Source: Toxorhynchites rutilus septentrionalis (lineage: Eukaryota; Arthropoda; Insecta; Diptera; Culicidae). From it: a DNA stretch of 64,000 nucleotides. The notes beneath the pieces were generated by a model. It was not told the DNA's origin. It made no database searches and was given only the letters and a program-made list of their open reading frames with translations. Both the position numbers and the translations under genes were made by a program. The stretch is from NCBI RefSeq assembly GCF_029784135.1, contig NC_073746.1, positions 242,861,807 to 242,925,806 of the forward strand, in the 5' to 3' direction. Below are positions 31,836 through 44,137 of this stretch, piece after piece (positions within the stretch are counted from its first letter, which is position 1; every line of letters begins with the position of its first letter).

Positions 31836-32274
31836 GAAGAAAAGCTAGTATTCACCGTGAAAAACAACTGGTTCTTCCGAATACAGATACAAACTTCAGT
31901 ATTGATTTTAGCGTCAACATCAATAAAAACCGGAGGCAAACCACTGGACGCCACAGAGACAAAAACTATTACTCCAATAAGATATCAAAAACTACCGATG
32001 TGTGCGGCGGTTGGACATAGAATCAATGCTGAAAAATTTTAACGTGGGACTCGGTTACACAGGAAGGTATAGGATGTGAAATTTATTAAAAATTAAAATT
32101 AAAAAAATAACATATAACGAAATTATGAAAGATTTTGCTCGTTTATAACTTGGTCATTTCCCTATAGCAGAGATGTTTGGATCAATCGATTGAGAGTATT
32201 TCTACGCGTCAGTCGCAATATTTTAAATTATAATTTCATATATTTTGTAAAACAAAATATGTGGGAGTGTCCCG
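31836..32274. other. Spacer with mariner-linked non-coding sequence
   Basis: The block at 32145-32205 (TTTATAACTTGGTCATTTCC, then ATGTTTGGATCAATCGATTG) resembles 54280-54345, where it sits next to a mariner C-terminus. It is therefore probably mariner terminal or internal non-coding DNA. The rest is unassigned. Confidence 0.35.
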
Positions 32275-32985
32275 GTGGACCGTGAAAAGTTTCTTAGACC
32301 AAGAAAAAAAGGACAACTATCCGTAAAGGTGGCCACAGCTGCCATCAAAAGGAAAAATCGGGCGAATCCAGTGCGTGCAATAAGGTAAATGACGAAAGAA
32401 CACAGGATCAGCTACTTAACACATCCGAGAGCTAGCAGTCGAGCGATGTAAGAAAATCTTGAGGTTGAGTGAAAAAATCCGACAATCCTGTTCACCGACG
32501 GGAACATGTCTACCGTCGATTCCGTATAAATTTCTAGAACCGATCGCTATATTAGTTCACTCAAGGTAAAAGACGGGGTCGACGAGCATAAAAACGTGTA
32601 TTTAACCAAGCTTCCTGCGTATTTGAAGTGATGGCTTCCGATGGCAAAAAAATGAACCCGTAGTTCATTCCAGAAAGCAACAAAGTGAACACGGAGATCT
32701 ACACTAGAATTTTCAGTGACTATGTTCTTCTGTAGATCAGGGCGGCACGAAGCCAAATGTTGCATTGTATGTCGCCATCCAGCCCCGATCTTAATCCGCT
32801 GGATTACTCAGTATGGCGCGTCATGAAGGTCAAAGTCTGTTCTAAACGCCACTCGAGTACAGCAAGCTTCAAACAAACACTGACCCGTACCTGGAGAGGA
32901 ATTGATCCAGGCTACATTGTTTGGACCTGCCTGGATTTGTTCCGGATGTGGAGGCCGTAATTCCAGGAAACTCGATCGATGATTT
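32275..32985 (+). pseudogene. Tc1/mariner transposase, degenerate, Asp-type end
   Basis: Readable pieces in order are RPRKKGQLSVKVATAAIKRK with NPVRAIR (linker and second HTH), NPTILFTDGNMSTVDSV (first catalytic Asp), GVDEHKNVYLTKLPAYL, NKVNTEIYTRIFSDYV across frames, and SPSSPDLNPLDYSVW (the last catalytic residue appears as Asp, not Glu). The QQDGxPxHTS section between them is deleted. The C-terminus matches the mariner end at 54485-54530. Many stops and frameshifts make it long dead. Confidence 0.8.
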
Positions 32986-34390
32986 ACCTAGTTGAAGTCT
33001 CTCAGAAACGTGAATTGATAATTTTCTAGTTTTGACATTGGTCAATGTTGCAAACATTATCACGAAAATGGTAATTATCATAGAGTAAGATTTTAAGTCG
33101 TGTCTTCTTCAGTTATGCACTCGTGCATAAAAATAGCCAAAAAGTAAAGCTAGAGCTAAGACGATAGAGCGCGTGATGTTATCTCACGTCACTCACGACG
33201 CAGAATGGGAGAAAATATGCTTTCTCTCTTCTTTCTCAAATCAATACCATGTTTGAGTTTTCTAGTCTTACGACAAAAATAACAAAAAAAAAATTCGATC
33301 TATATTCAATTGTTTAAAACTTACAACAAGAATTATACTTGTTGTTACCTCTCTTTCTCAATAGATTTGCCAGAAGGGCTAATCCTCAATACTCTCGATC
33401 CCTGGTCTAAGCCACGGGGACCTTTGAGGGTGGTCTCTCAAGACCCCTTTTCGATGGCTAGGTCGAGCTTGAAACGCGGAGGCTCAAGATCGGCTTATTT
33501 CACATCCGTGCACAAATCAAGGGATCAGTTGGCAATTGAATACACACTATATTTTCCTTTTTTTCCAATGTTTATTAACTTACAGTGTTCGTGTTCGTGT
33601 GAAGTGTGTGGAGGCCGGCCGGCAAGAGTCGAGCGAAGGATACTTGTGACGTTGTTGGCGACCGTCGTCGCAAGCTGGGTACCAGAGCTGTGTTGCGCGT
33701 AGAGTTTCCAACGAGTTGGCGACTCAACTTCAAGTGACCTCTCGTTGACCGCTGGCTTAGCGATGACACCAATTGTTGCCAATCTGTTTGAATTAGTGCC
33801 GATATTATTGGGTCCTAATTTTTCGGTTCGCTCTGTATGAACTGCAGTTTCCAAGTCCTTTCAATTTAATTTGAATTGAAAAGTATTGACACTTTTCTAT
33901 GACCATTGTGCCTTGGATAAAGAGCTTTTATTATAGACCCAGTAGTGCTTTCCTTTTCCCCAAGTTTTTATGTCGTATGTCTCTTCTCGAAACTTATACA
34001 TGTGTATTTCAGCTATTGTGGTTTTATGGTATATCGCTCAACTCCAGGTTTGTGTATTTGGTATGTATATGTGTGTGCGTGTGATTATAGCTAAGTTGTC
34101 TGCTAGATTAATTCTAATATTTTACATTCTAATTTAAACCTACATATATTTATTTATTTATATAAACTAATTTATTTATGTTCTTAAAACTACTATATTC
34201 CTAAACGGTAACATTGTTAATCTTGTAAAAAGGAACTTTGGGTTTACAACCATTACGTTCATAATTAAGTGCTCCTTGTTAGATTGTCGTATACCATTGA
34301 ACGCATATTCCAACTTCTCTGTAATCATTCGTCAGTTATCCCATGGCAAATCAGTTTAATCGTTGTTATAAAAGTTTACTGTTTCTAATT
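32986..34390. other. Unassigned; possible LTR-element 5' region near 33.75 kb
   Basis: No coding domain was recognised. A possible primer-site and LTR junction lies at 33751-33780. The 33900-34390 part is AT-rich with TATTTATTTATT repeats near 34150. The 33360-33500 part is GC-richer with no match in the window. Confidence 0.3.
33751..33780 (-). other. Putative LTR start with adjacent primer-like site
   Basis: The plus strand reads GCGATGACACCA, two bases, then TGTTGCC. This mirrors the junction in the intact BEL (tRNA 3' end, one base, TGTTG). The TGACACCA end resembles tRNA-Leu acceptor ends. No second LTR was found, so the call is speculative. Confidence 0.25.
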
Positions 34391-36187
34391 TAAATTGTCT
34401 CGACTTCGGCACGCACGCCATAAATCCATCCATTTCCAGTCCCGCATCGGGCGGCCGTATCCTGGCCGTCCACAGGAATGCATTTCAAATGGTAACCTCC
34501 CCTTATTCCGTACTGGGGGCTATCTACGATGTCCACAGGCACTGGCGATAAAGTTAATTGAATGTTCATTTATGTTGCGCAAATTTATAGTTTTGGCGAA
34601 GGGAATCCTTCCGAAGGCCCCCGTTGCGCAGTCCCGTAGTGAAGCATTACCCGCCGGACCGGAGCGTATCGTACATGTACAGACTTCCTCTCCCCTCGCC
34701 CCATTCCTACACGTTTTATGGTGTATCCATTTCACCATATTGGAATAAGTCAGTACAAACAGCAATAGATAAGCATCGTGAAGGTTCCCGCAGGAAAGCG
34801 ATCAACTCGTTAGATGCATTGCTAATTTCTGCTTCACCGAAAGGTACCATAACACAATCACGGCAGCCCGTTAAAGTAAATAAATAATTTTATGCATCGG
34901 TTGAGTGAGTTCTTTTTTTTTTGTGTGCTTTTGTGTTTTCTAGTTGCCTCCCTCCTGCGAACAGAAGATATGTCGGATATTGTGGAATTAAAATGGCACA
35001 TGCTATCGCCAATCGCTGAAGAAATCTTCGCTTCATGGGATGGAAACACACTTGGCTTGGCTTGTGTCAACGCCAAGCGAAGCACAAGATGATAACACCG
35101 TTTGGCTGAAATTATATGCATTGTCAATCAAGCAGTTGCATAAAAATAAATGTTGGTACTCGCTGTCAGTTGAATCTGGAAGAAGGTCGATGGAATATCA
35201 ATGCAAAGATTTTAAAATAATGAAACTCCTTTTAAAGACTGTTCTTCAAATAACCCAGCTCTTATCCCGATTAAGAACATTTAGAAGAATGTGAGCAATC
35301 ACCCACAGCTACTATCAAATAGAATAACCGGACAGACCTCAAAGTATCCAGCAAGGGTATTTGGTCAAATTACACACCAAATCAATGCAAAAAATGAATC
35401 AACTCCATTCCAAACCGCTTCAACAAAGTTATGAATATTCGTGAAAGCGATATCACCAAATATTCAGCAATTCCATGCCAAAATATCGGCATGATCTCCG
35501 ATCGTCGTGTGTTTATTAATGAAAACTACCAGTGCTCGGGCTATCAAAAGTGCAGCCCTGAAGATGCGAAAAAAAAGTTAATAGCCGTCACAACAAAGTT
35601 AGGTGCTGTTCATGTATTAACACATCTTTGGAAAGCTCGTTCGTTGCAATTACCTCTATGGATATGTGAAATGTATTTATGCTTGTTTTTCTTTCTTTAG
35701 TTTGTTATCGGTACACTATTATTTGTTATTGTAAAATAGTCAAAATACTTTATCAAAAAAATGTATGTGGAGTTTTCAAACGGGTTTATTTATGTTGACC
35801 CATTTGTATGTACGTGGATAACTTTGTAACTTTGTCTGTTGCGCTGTCCTACATTAATAAAAATTTAACCCCGATTTGACCGATTGAATTGAAATTTGGA
35901 CCACAGCTTGATCTCTGCAGTCTTTATAAAACTGCGTATTCCATGATCCAAATTTTGCGGCACCTGCCGAAATTTTTGTAATTCAACGATGCATCAATCG
36001 AGCAAACCACAAACCCATTCTCAAACACAGTACACACTTGTTCTAAGATATCCCCGATTTTTTTCTTTTCGCCGGATGCCACCATGTTTGTAAAACGTTC
36101 AAATTGGTTCAACAATAAATATTAAATTCGTTTAATTTTAAGGACAGTGCTCAACGGTTAGAAATCGGTCGATTTTATTCAGGAGGA
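34391..36187. other. Unassigned stretch
   Basis: 34395-34760 is GC-richer and may be single-copy. The frames at 34892-35092 and 35431-35700 have no recognisable domain. I found no element ends before the hAT MITEs. Confidence 0.35.
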
Positions 36188-36195
36188 TCGTCGAT

Positions 36196-36780
36196 CAGTG
36201 TTATTATAAAACAGATTTATCTGGAAAGGTACAGATTTTTTCGTTATTTTTGGTACAGATTCTGTACGGTACAGATAACAGATTTTCGTCAAAAGATACA
36301 GATTGGTGCGGATTTTTTCCGCGTGTGAAATTTTTATCGAAAATATTATTGAATGATAGTATGCAATCTAAATTTAGAAAGACTATGTATAAGCATCATC
36401 AAACACACGAGTGGTTTGCGGCTAGCAAATTTTGCAAAATGTAAAATCAAACTGCCATTGTCAAGAGGAATGTTTATTTGTTTGTTGTTTAGATATGTGA
36501 AATGTGAAATAGTCGAACAAAATATGGAAACATAACATTAAAGCATAACAATAATGTACAGCGTTTATACGCACTAGTATTTGTAGTAAGTATATCTAGA
36601 TATTGCTAACGTAAATATAATATTTCGTAGTAAATAAATGAGTTTTTTTTATATTTCATGATTTTTCTCTACAATTAATAATTCCGATGGTACAGATTTT
36701 TGGTACAGATTTTTTGAAGGAAAAGTGCAGATGAGAAAGATTTTTTCTCTTCTGGTACAGATAAAAAAGTGGCAAAACTG
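36196..36780. mobile_element. hAT-type MITE, copy 1
   Basis: The left end is CAGTGTTATTATAAAACAG and the right end, reversed, is CAGTTTTGCCAC. Both are followed by GTACAGAT-rich subterminal repeats. The 8-bp flanks TCGTCGAT (36188-36195) and TCATCGAT (36781-36788) differ at one base, fitting a hAT target duplication. Length is 585 bp with no transposase inside. It is more decayed than the neighbour at 36818. Confidence 0.8.
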
Positions 36781-36817
36781 TCATCGATGAAAGATAATCT
36801 GCATTTGACGTTACCAT

Positions 36818-37356
36818 CAGTGTTGCCACAAGTACAGATTTATCTGGAAAGCTACATTTTTTTTTCTGAATGTGTTCTGTAGGGCACAGATCACAAATTT
36901 TTGTCCTCAAGTATTGATTGGTACAGATTTTTTCAATGTTTATGGTCAAACAAATCAAGAAAAAAGCTTCCATTTCTATAATTCGACACTCAATGCTGCT
37001 GCGATGGTCAACTCCAGAAACTTTTACAATCCAACAAGCATCAAAATACTATTAGAAGCTTTCTAGGTTTTCATGATGAAGTTTTGTAAGAGTTTGAAAA
37101 CAAATACCATGAAATTACTCCGTAATCCAATTATATCATGTTCGGTTCGTACGTATTTTCGACACTTCGATATCTCGATAATATTTTTACTACATCTTAC
37201 TTCTCGGCAATCGTCAAGCGATTTTTCTGATTATAACAACAACAAAGCTAAGCTTCTAAATCGGCTCAGCAACGACAGATTTTTGAAGGAAAAGGTAAAG
37301 CTAAAAATATGTTTACCCCTTCCAGTACAGATGAATATGAATATGTGGCAACACTG
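36818..37356. mobile_element. hAT-type MITE, copy 2
   Basis: The ends are CAGTGTTGCCACA and its exact inverse TGTGGCAACACTG. The 8-bp flanks GTTACCAT and ATTACCAC match at the six central bases. Subterminal GTACAGAT blocks and ATTTATCTGGAAAG are shared with copy 1. Length is 539 bp, non-coding. It lies only 37 bp from copy 1 in the same orientation. Confidence 0.85.
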
Positions 37357-37451
37357 ATTACCACCATATACAATTATTATCCAAGTATCCAATCGCGTTG
37401 ACGACATTGTGCTTTGTTTTCCGAGTTTGAGAAGCGACAATAATAATAATG

Positions 37452-37610
37452 GGTTGTCAGGGGAAATGAACACAATTTTAAAATGAAAATTATGAATGAG
37501 AATAAACTTTTCTGCATCGAATATGTATTCTATGTAAAAGACTAACACGTTTATTCGCGAATTGTGAACGAATATTGAACGAAAAATGCGTTTGATAATG
37601 TGGCAGTGTC
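37452..37610 (+). repeat. Dispersed repeat family R, copy 3
   Basis: It shares GAAATGAACACAATTTTAAA, AATTATGAATGA and GAATATGTATTCTATGTAA with the copy inside the Harbinger element at 18990. Confidence 0.7.
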
Positions 37611-37859
37611 AAATAAATCTAAAATACAAATGTCGTTTACTATATGACATTTTTTACAGGAATGTCGAATGAACTCGTATTCAAGAACGTACAATGCCTA
37701 CACAAGATATAGAATCGGTTCAGGTAATTTTCGTTTTCAAAACACGGTTTAACAAAAGTGTGGCTTGTAATGCAAAATAGTAAGCTTATAATTAGTAATA
37801 AAAAAACAGAACTTCATTGTTAACGTCTGGGAAAGTATAATGTGATTTTATTTGGAATT

Positions 37860-37925
37860 TCAGCCATCTGAATCGGTAAAGTTGTTCAAAAGTTATGAAT
37901 TTTTGAAAAAAGTCATGTTTGGGAT
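37860..37925 (+). repeat. Short dispersed repeat, copy 1
   Basis: ATCTGAATCGGT and GTTCAAAAGTTA followed by a GAAAAAAGTCAT block are shared with 48165-48235 in the same orientation. Confidence 0.6.
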
Positions 37926-37950
37926 AAGAGAGAAAAAATATTTTTAAAAC

Positions 37951-38050
37951 CAGTAGAGGCCAACCTGCGGCCATCCAGCATTGTTCATGCGGCCCGCAGG
38001 CTGATTTGAAAAAAAATCATATTTGAGAAATTAAGAATATAGTTCAAAAT
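37951..38050 (+). other. Possible hAT-type left end
   Basis: CAGTAGAGGCCAACCTGCGG followed by CGGCCCGCAGG resembles the start of some hAT non-autonomous elements (CAG, then GGCC and GC-rich blocks). I found no matching right end, so this is only a suggestion. Confidence 0.25.
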
Positions 38051-38792
38051 TCTTCTATACAATTGAATAAAAATAACTTTGTGAGTAATTCTTATTAATC
38101 GTGTATATCCAAGCTGATCATTTTCTGTTTTCTTATCCGTTTTTTTCATGCTAATTTAACCTTCTGACAATTGTTCTCGTTAGTACTAAAAGGACCTTTT
38201 CACGTTTTTGGTTCTGTTCTGCTCACACTGGCATAAATTGCAAGTAACGGCACTAAAACCGGGTTTATACAATATCAGTTACTCAGTTGGTTCGATAACT
38301 CGCAAGTAGATCGGATAGGTTTTCGAAACGATCCAACAAAGGTGTTTTTTTCCACAGCGAATCAGACTGTGTTTTTTTTTCATCGGTTGCGCTTGCGAGT
38401 AGAGCGAAGCTCAAAGTGGTGCGCGACCGAGACGCAGAGGATACAATTCAGACAGATTTATCACACACGCCACACAGCAGCGGCAAGTATAAGTTTATTT
38501 TTCTTTTGTCCTCCTATCATTCCTTCTACCATCTGTGCTCGATTTACACCATTGTTCATCTGTGTGTTTACCAAATCGGCAAACGTTGGCATTAGGGGTG
38601 TCTATTTTTTCTTGGTTACATTACCGTTGAAATTTTATTGGACCTTTTTTTCATTTTAGAATTTTATATAAATAAAATAAATTAATATAAATATTATCCG
38701 CAGCATAACCTTATAATATATTTTTTTTTACTTATTCATTTTGATAATTATTATATTCTGTTCATATCGAACAGTTGGCCGATTTTTCTAAT

Positions 38793-40174
38793 ATGGCTGA
38801 GGGCGGAAAGGACCCCCCGTTGACGCAATTGAATATTTCTGATACCGAACCTCCTCCTGAAGAGCAGGAGGATGAAGCAGAAATTGAGGTAGAAAATTCT
38901 GTTTACGAAGTTGATAGTTCCGAAGATGAGGAAATCGACGAGAAACAGGATTTTCGTCCTAAAGAATACCCTGAAGGCTCCAAAGGCCCATTCATTGTGT
39001 ACTTTAGACGAAAATCCAAACCTCTCAATGTCATTCGTATCTCGAAGGAACTAACTCAACATTTTTCTGACGTTACCGAAATTACACGGACTACGAGTTG
39101 TCGTCTCAAGCAGGACCCAAGCGAACAAAATAACGCGCTGCGACCTCTTTGCGATTGAGTATCGTGTATACGTACCCTGTTGCAACGTCGAAATAGACGG
39201 CGTAATAACCGAAAAGGGTTTGACCCGAAAAGAGATTATCGATGGTGTCGGTCGCTTCAAGAACTCCACACTAAAAACTGTGAAGATTCTTGCATGCGAT
39301 CGACTGAAATCTGTGTCACATAAAAATGACAAAAGAATTCTCAATCGGACAAACTCTTTTCGTGTGACTTTTGAGGGTTCCGCCCTTCCAAATTACGTTG
39401 CAATAGGGGCACTTCGTTTACCTGTTCGGTTGTTTGTACTCCGGGTAATGAAATGCAACAAATGTATGCAACTCGGTCACACGGCCGCCTATTGTTGCAA
39501 TAAAAAACGTTGCGCAGATTGTGGAGAGAGCCATGATGAGAATCCTTGCGCGAAAGAGCACAAGTGTCTTCATTGCGGCGGGACTCCTCATGATCTTATT
39601 CAATGCCCGGTGTACAAACAACGAGGGGAAAAACTCAAGCGTTCCTTAAAGGAACGTTCCAAGCGGACTTTTGCAGAAATGCTTAAGAGTTCCGTGCCAC
39701 AGGACACAGGACAATCCCTACTCCATTCTGCAGAACGACGAGCCTGTTGCTGACGCTCCCAATGCCGGATGTTCCGGTACATCGCAGGGTGCCATCAGGA
39801 AAAGAAAAATTACTTCTTTTCCATCAATCCCCAGAAAGAATACCGAAACTTCCCAAGTTGGAATGAAGCCTCGAACTGAACGTGCTGAGAATAGGCCGAA
39901 GCAAGTACCTCCCGGTTTACGTGGTCATGCTACCAACCAGGGGTCCTCAGCACTTCCCGGAACAACAACGAACACGTCTGTTCCATTTTCGCGGTCGAAG
40001 CAACAGCCACTACCTGGCCTGCTTGCGCTTTCAGACCTTGTGGATAACATTTTAAATGCTTTAAATATAAATGATCCTCTTAAAAGCATAGCATTATGTT
40101 TGCTTCCGGTTGTGAGAACATTTTTGAAAGAAAAATGTGGTTTCTTAGCAGCGTTCATTTCCCTCGATGCCTAA
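38793..40174 (+). pseudogene. LINE ORF1 protein (gag-like), two frameshifts
   Basis: The start is MAEGGKDPPLTQLNISDTEP, followed by an acidic stretch. A frameshift near 39120-39140 moves the reading into the frame that holds the zinc knuckles: CNKCMQLGHTAAYC, a less regular Cys cluster, and CLHCGGTPHDLIQC (about 39450-39610). A second frameshift near 39690 leads to a basic, Pro-rich part and a hydrophobic C-terminus ending in a stop at 40172-40174. It overlaps the ORF2 start at 40167 by 8 bases. The encoded protein should bind the element RNA. Confidence 0.85.
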
Positions 40175-43100
40175 TTCAGCGCAAGAGGTCAAGGATTTAA
40201 CCACTGTCATACAGTGGAATTGCAGAAGCATCATCCCTAAACTAGACCAATTTAAATTTTTAGTTCACAGTTCTAACTGTGATGTATTTTCTCTCTGTGA
40301 AACATGGCTTTGTTCAGCCGACGAGCTGAATTTTCACGATTTCAACATTATTCGCCTAGATCGTAACGACTCGTTTGGTGGCGTACTATTGGGGATCAAA
40401 AAACGTCACTCCTTCTATAGAGTCACTATCCCATCGATTACAGGCATTGAAGTTGTCGCTTGCCAGATACAAATCAATGGCAAAGAACTCTGCATTGCTT
40501 CGATATATATTCCTCCCAGGACTACTGTAGGCCGCCATCAGTTCTTTGATATTATCGAGGCATTGCCGGAGCCGCGGTTAATCTTAGGTGACTTCAACTC
40601 CCATGGAACAGCATGGGGGTCACTCTACGATGACAACCGTGCCACGTTGATTTATGATCTGTGCGACAACTTCAACATGACAGTTTTAAATACTGGGGAA
40701 GCAACTAGGATAGCCAACCCTCCTGCACGGGCAAGCATGCTAGACATATCTCTCTGCTCTTCTTCATTATCCCTGGATTGCACATGGAAGGTAATCCAAG
40801 ATCTCCACGGTACTGATCACCTACCAATAATTTTATCGATCGCCAATGAATCAAAATCTAGTGAGTCAGTCGATATTGCGTATGACCTCACGAAGAATAT
40901 TGACTGGAGAAAATTTGCAGAATTAATATCTGAAGCAATCATTTCGATGCATGAACTTCCTCCCCTTGAAGAGTATAATTTTATATCAAGTTTGATTTAC
41001 GATAGCGCACTTCAAGCTCAAAAGAAACGTGTACCGGCTACCAGTTTCCGACGTCGTCCTCCATCACTTTGGTTGGACAAGGAATGTTCAAAGGTCTACC
41101 TTGAAAAATCATCCGCTTTCAAAAAATTCAGGAAAACTGGATTAGTGGAATGGTTTCGAAAGTACCAAGCTCTAGAAGCCAAACTAAAAGGTCTGATTAA
41201 AGCAAAAAAGCGTGGATATTGGCGGAAATTCGTCAATGGTTTGTCAAGGGAGACCGCTATGAGTACTCTTTGGAATACGGCTAGGAGAATGCGTGGCTGG
41301 AACCATACCAATGAAAGTGAGGAATACTCTGACCGTTGGATTTTAAAATTTGCAAGGAAGGTTTGTCCCAATTCTGTTCCTGCACAAAGCGTCGTACGCG
41401 ATATTCCGCTCCAATGCGACTATGAGAATTTTTCGATGGTGGAATTCTCAATTGCCCTCCTCTCATGTAACAATTCAGCTCCGGGGTCGGACAAGATTAA
41501 ATTCAACTTGTTGAAGAATCTTCCCGACTTGGCAAAACAGCGTTTGCTGAACTTGTTCAACAAGTTTCTGGAGCTGAATATTGTCCCGCATAACTGGAGA
41601 CAAGTGAGAGTGATAGCCATACGAAAACCCAACAAGCCGGCTTGCGATCACAACTCGTATAGGCCGATTGCAATGTTATCCTGTATTCGTAAATTGTTAG
41701 AGAAAATGATTCTACTTCGTTTGGACAAGTGGGTTGAAGCGAACAATTTGCTGTCAAATACGCAGTTTGGCTTCCGCCGAGGTAAAGGGACGAATGATTG
41801 TCTCGCGCTGCTATCTTCTGAAATCCAAATCGCATTTGCTCGCAAAGAACAAATGACTTCCGTTTTTCTCGATATCAAAGGGGCATTTGATTCAGTTTCC
41901 ATGGAAATTCTCTCAGAGAAGCTTCATAATCGTGGACTTTCACCAATTCTGAATAATTTCCTGTACAATTTACTGTCAGAAAAGTACATGTTTTTCAATC
42001 ATGGCAGCTTGAAATCTTCTCGATACAGTTTTATGGGCCTACCGCAAGGCTCCTGCCTAAGCCCCCTCTTGTACAGTTTTTACGTCAATGATATGGATGA
42101 TTGTCTCACTAGAGACTGCACGCTGAGACAACTTGCAGACGATGGAGTTATTTCCATCATGGGTACTAATCCCGTCGCTCTGCAAAAGTCGTTGCAAGAT
42201 ACCCTGAACAATCTGTTCACGTGGGCCCTCAAGCTGGGTATCGAATTCTCTACGGAGAAAACTGAAATGGTCGTTTTTTCTAGGAAGCACGAACCCGCCC
42301 AATTCCAGCTTTACCTATCCGGCAAAACGATCCAACACTCTATGTTTTTCAAATACCTGGGTGTATATTTTGATTCTAAATGTACCTGGGGGAGACACAT
42401 TGCGTATTTGAAACAGAAATGCCAGCAAAGAATCAATTTTCTCCAAACAATAACCGGAACATGGTGGGGCGCCCATCCAGGAGACCTCATTCAGTTGTAC
42501 AAAACAACGATATTGTCAGTGTTAGAATATGGCAGTTTTTGCTTCCGATCAGCTGCCAGGATTCATATTCTCAAGCTGGAGAGGATACAATATCGTTGCT
42601 TGCGTATAGCCATGGGGTGTTTGCATTCGACACATACGATGAGTCTCGAAGTTTTGGCAGGAGTACCCCCGCTTACTCTTCGGTTCACAGAATTATCCTA
42701 CAGATTTCTCATCCGTTGCAAGATCATGAATCCATTGGTGATTGATAACTTCGAAAATCTACTCCAACTGACTCCTCAGTCAAGTTTTATGTCTTTATAC
42801 CATGAGTACCTTACCCACGACGTGCACCCTTCACCAGGCATCTCCAACCAAGTTTGCTTCCCATACTTTTGCAATTCCTCTGTCATTTTTGATCTGTCCA
42901 TGCGACAAAAAATCCATGGAATACCAGATCACCTACGCTCCAATGTTATTCCGTCGATATTTTCGGCAGAATATGGGAAAGTTGGATCTGATAAAATGTT
43001 CTTTACTGACGGTTCATACATAAACGGGTCCACTGGCTTCGGCATCTTCAATGAAAATTCCAGTGCCTCTTTCAAACTCAAAGATCCTTGTTCCGTGTAT

Positions 43101-43616
43101 GTCGCAGAAATGGGTGCGATATACTATGCTCTAGGGATCATTGAAACACTGCCCATCGACCATTATTTTATTTTTTCAGACAGTCTCAGCTCAATAGAGG
43201 CAATCCGCTCAATGAAGGTTGATAAACGCTCATCTTATTTCCTAACAAGAATAAGACATCTATTGAGTGTTTTGGTCGAAAAATTATTCAAGATTACCTT
43301 AGCATGGGTTCCCTCTCATTGCTCGATTCCGGGGAATGAGAAAGCGGACTCGCTAGCTAAGGTGGGCGCTTCAGAAGGCACACTTTTTGAAAGGCAAATT
43401 GCCTATAATGAATTTTTTCACATTCCTCGTCAGGACACACTCGTTAGTTGGCAGCCGGTATCCGGTTCCATGCTGCTCGCTCTCAGCTCTCTAGAGCACT
43501 GAGAGCACAAGGCAGAAAATCGGATATCCCCGTCCGGGATATCTTAGGTAGCCGGGATCCTGATCTTCTGCTTCATCTATACCTGTTCCTCAGAAACGCC
43601 GATGTCAACGTTTAAT
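40167..43616 (+). CDS. LINE ORF2: endonuclease, reverse transcriptase, RNase H
   Basis: The start MPNSAQEVKD leads straight into an APE-type endonuclease: QWNCRSI, ETWL, GDFNSHG and TDHLP are all present. The reverse transcriptase has FLDIKGAFDSV (about residue 570) and QLADDG (about 655), so the usual first residue of the x-A-D-D box is Leu. RNase H keeps FTDGSY (about 944), AEMGAIYYAL, FSDSLSS and GNEKADSLAK, the D-E-D-D set. The frame stops at 43502. A shifted frame continues with DIPVRDILGSRDPDLLLHLY to a stop at 43616, so a deletion has removed the Cys-His motif normally found between. Confidence 0.93.
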
Positions 43617-44137
43617 GATGTTTCCTTCGTTGTGTCCCCGTTTCATATCCCTCCTATCCGATCGATAAACTTTTACATAGTCGCGGCAATACATACACAC
43701 ACTCTTTACAGATGCACGGGCCAAAGGTTGTGCAGTCCACTGATCATTCAACAAGAGCCAAAGGTTGTACCGCTCATGACAACTCTACACGAACTGATGA
43801 TTGCGCCGGCTAGTGACCATTCTATCCTGGATTCCTCGAGTCGAGAAAGACGCACCACGCTAGATATGGGGTACAGACTAGGGAGCGTTGCTGATTAATG
43901 GTCAGCTGCATCCCAATAGGAAGTAGCCCGTGTCGGGCACACGTATAGAGCATCGAAAACTGCAACATACCAATTATGAGAACACTTGTAATACTAACCT
44001 CGAGCCAACCGCGAGTAATCGGTTACATATTACTAACATAGTTGTAAGACAAAAATTGTCAAAATATTGGACTCCCGGCCCCGTCATGCTAACGCCACAT
44101 GTGCCTTAATAAAAAATATATTTTGGAAAAAAAAAAA
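43617..44137 (+). other. LINE 3' UTR and poly(A)
   Basis: This is non-coding sequence between the ORF2 terminus and a run of A at 44127-44137, followed by the target duplication. The last 30 bases hold AATAAAAAATATA, which may include the poly(A) signal. Confidence 0.7.

Larger units (their letters stand above)
38285..44137 (+). mobile_element. I/LOA-type LINE with RNase H, near full length
   Basis: It is bounded by a direct repeat ATATCAGTTACTC at 38272-38284 and 44138-44150 and ends in about 11 A. Its order is a 5' UTR of about 500 bases, ORF1 with zinc knuckles, ORF2 with endonuclease, reverse transcriptase and RNase H, and a 3' UTR of about 520 bases. Target duplication at both ends shows the copy is not 5'-truncated. 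Frameshifts in ORF1 and a deletion at the ORF2 end make it non-autonomous. RNase H places it in the I/LOA/Outcast supergroup; I cannot fix the clade. Confidence 0.9.

Noticed and set aside
36250..37066. Short frames within 36.2-37.4 kb as genes
   Set aside because: They lie inside two non-coding hAT MITEs and are built from GTACAGAT repeats.
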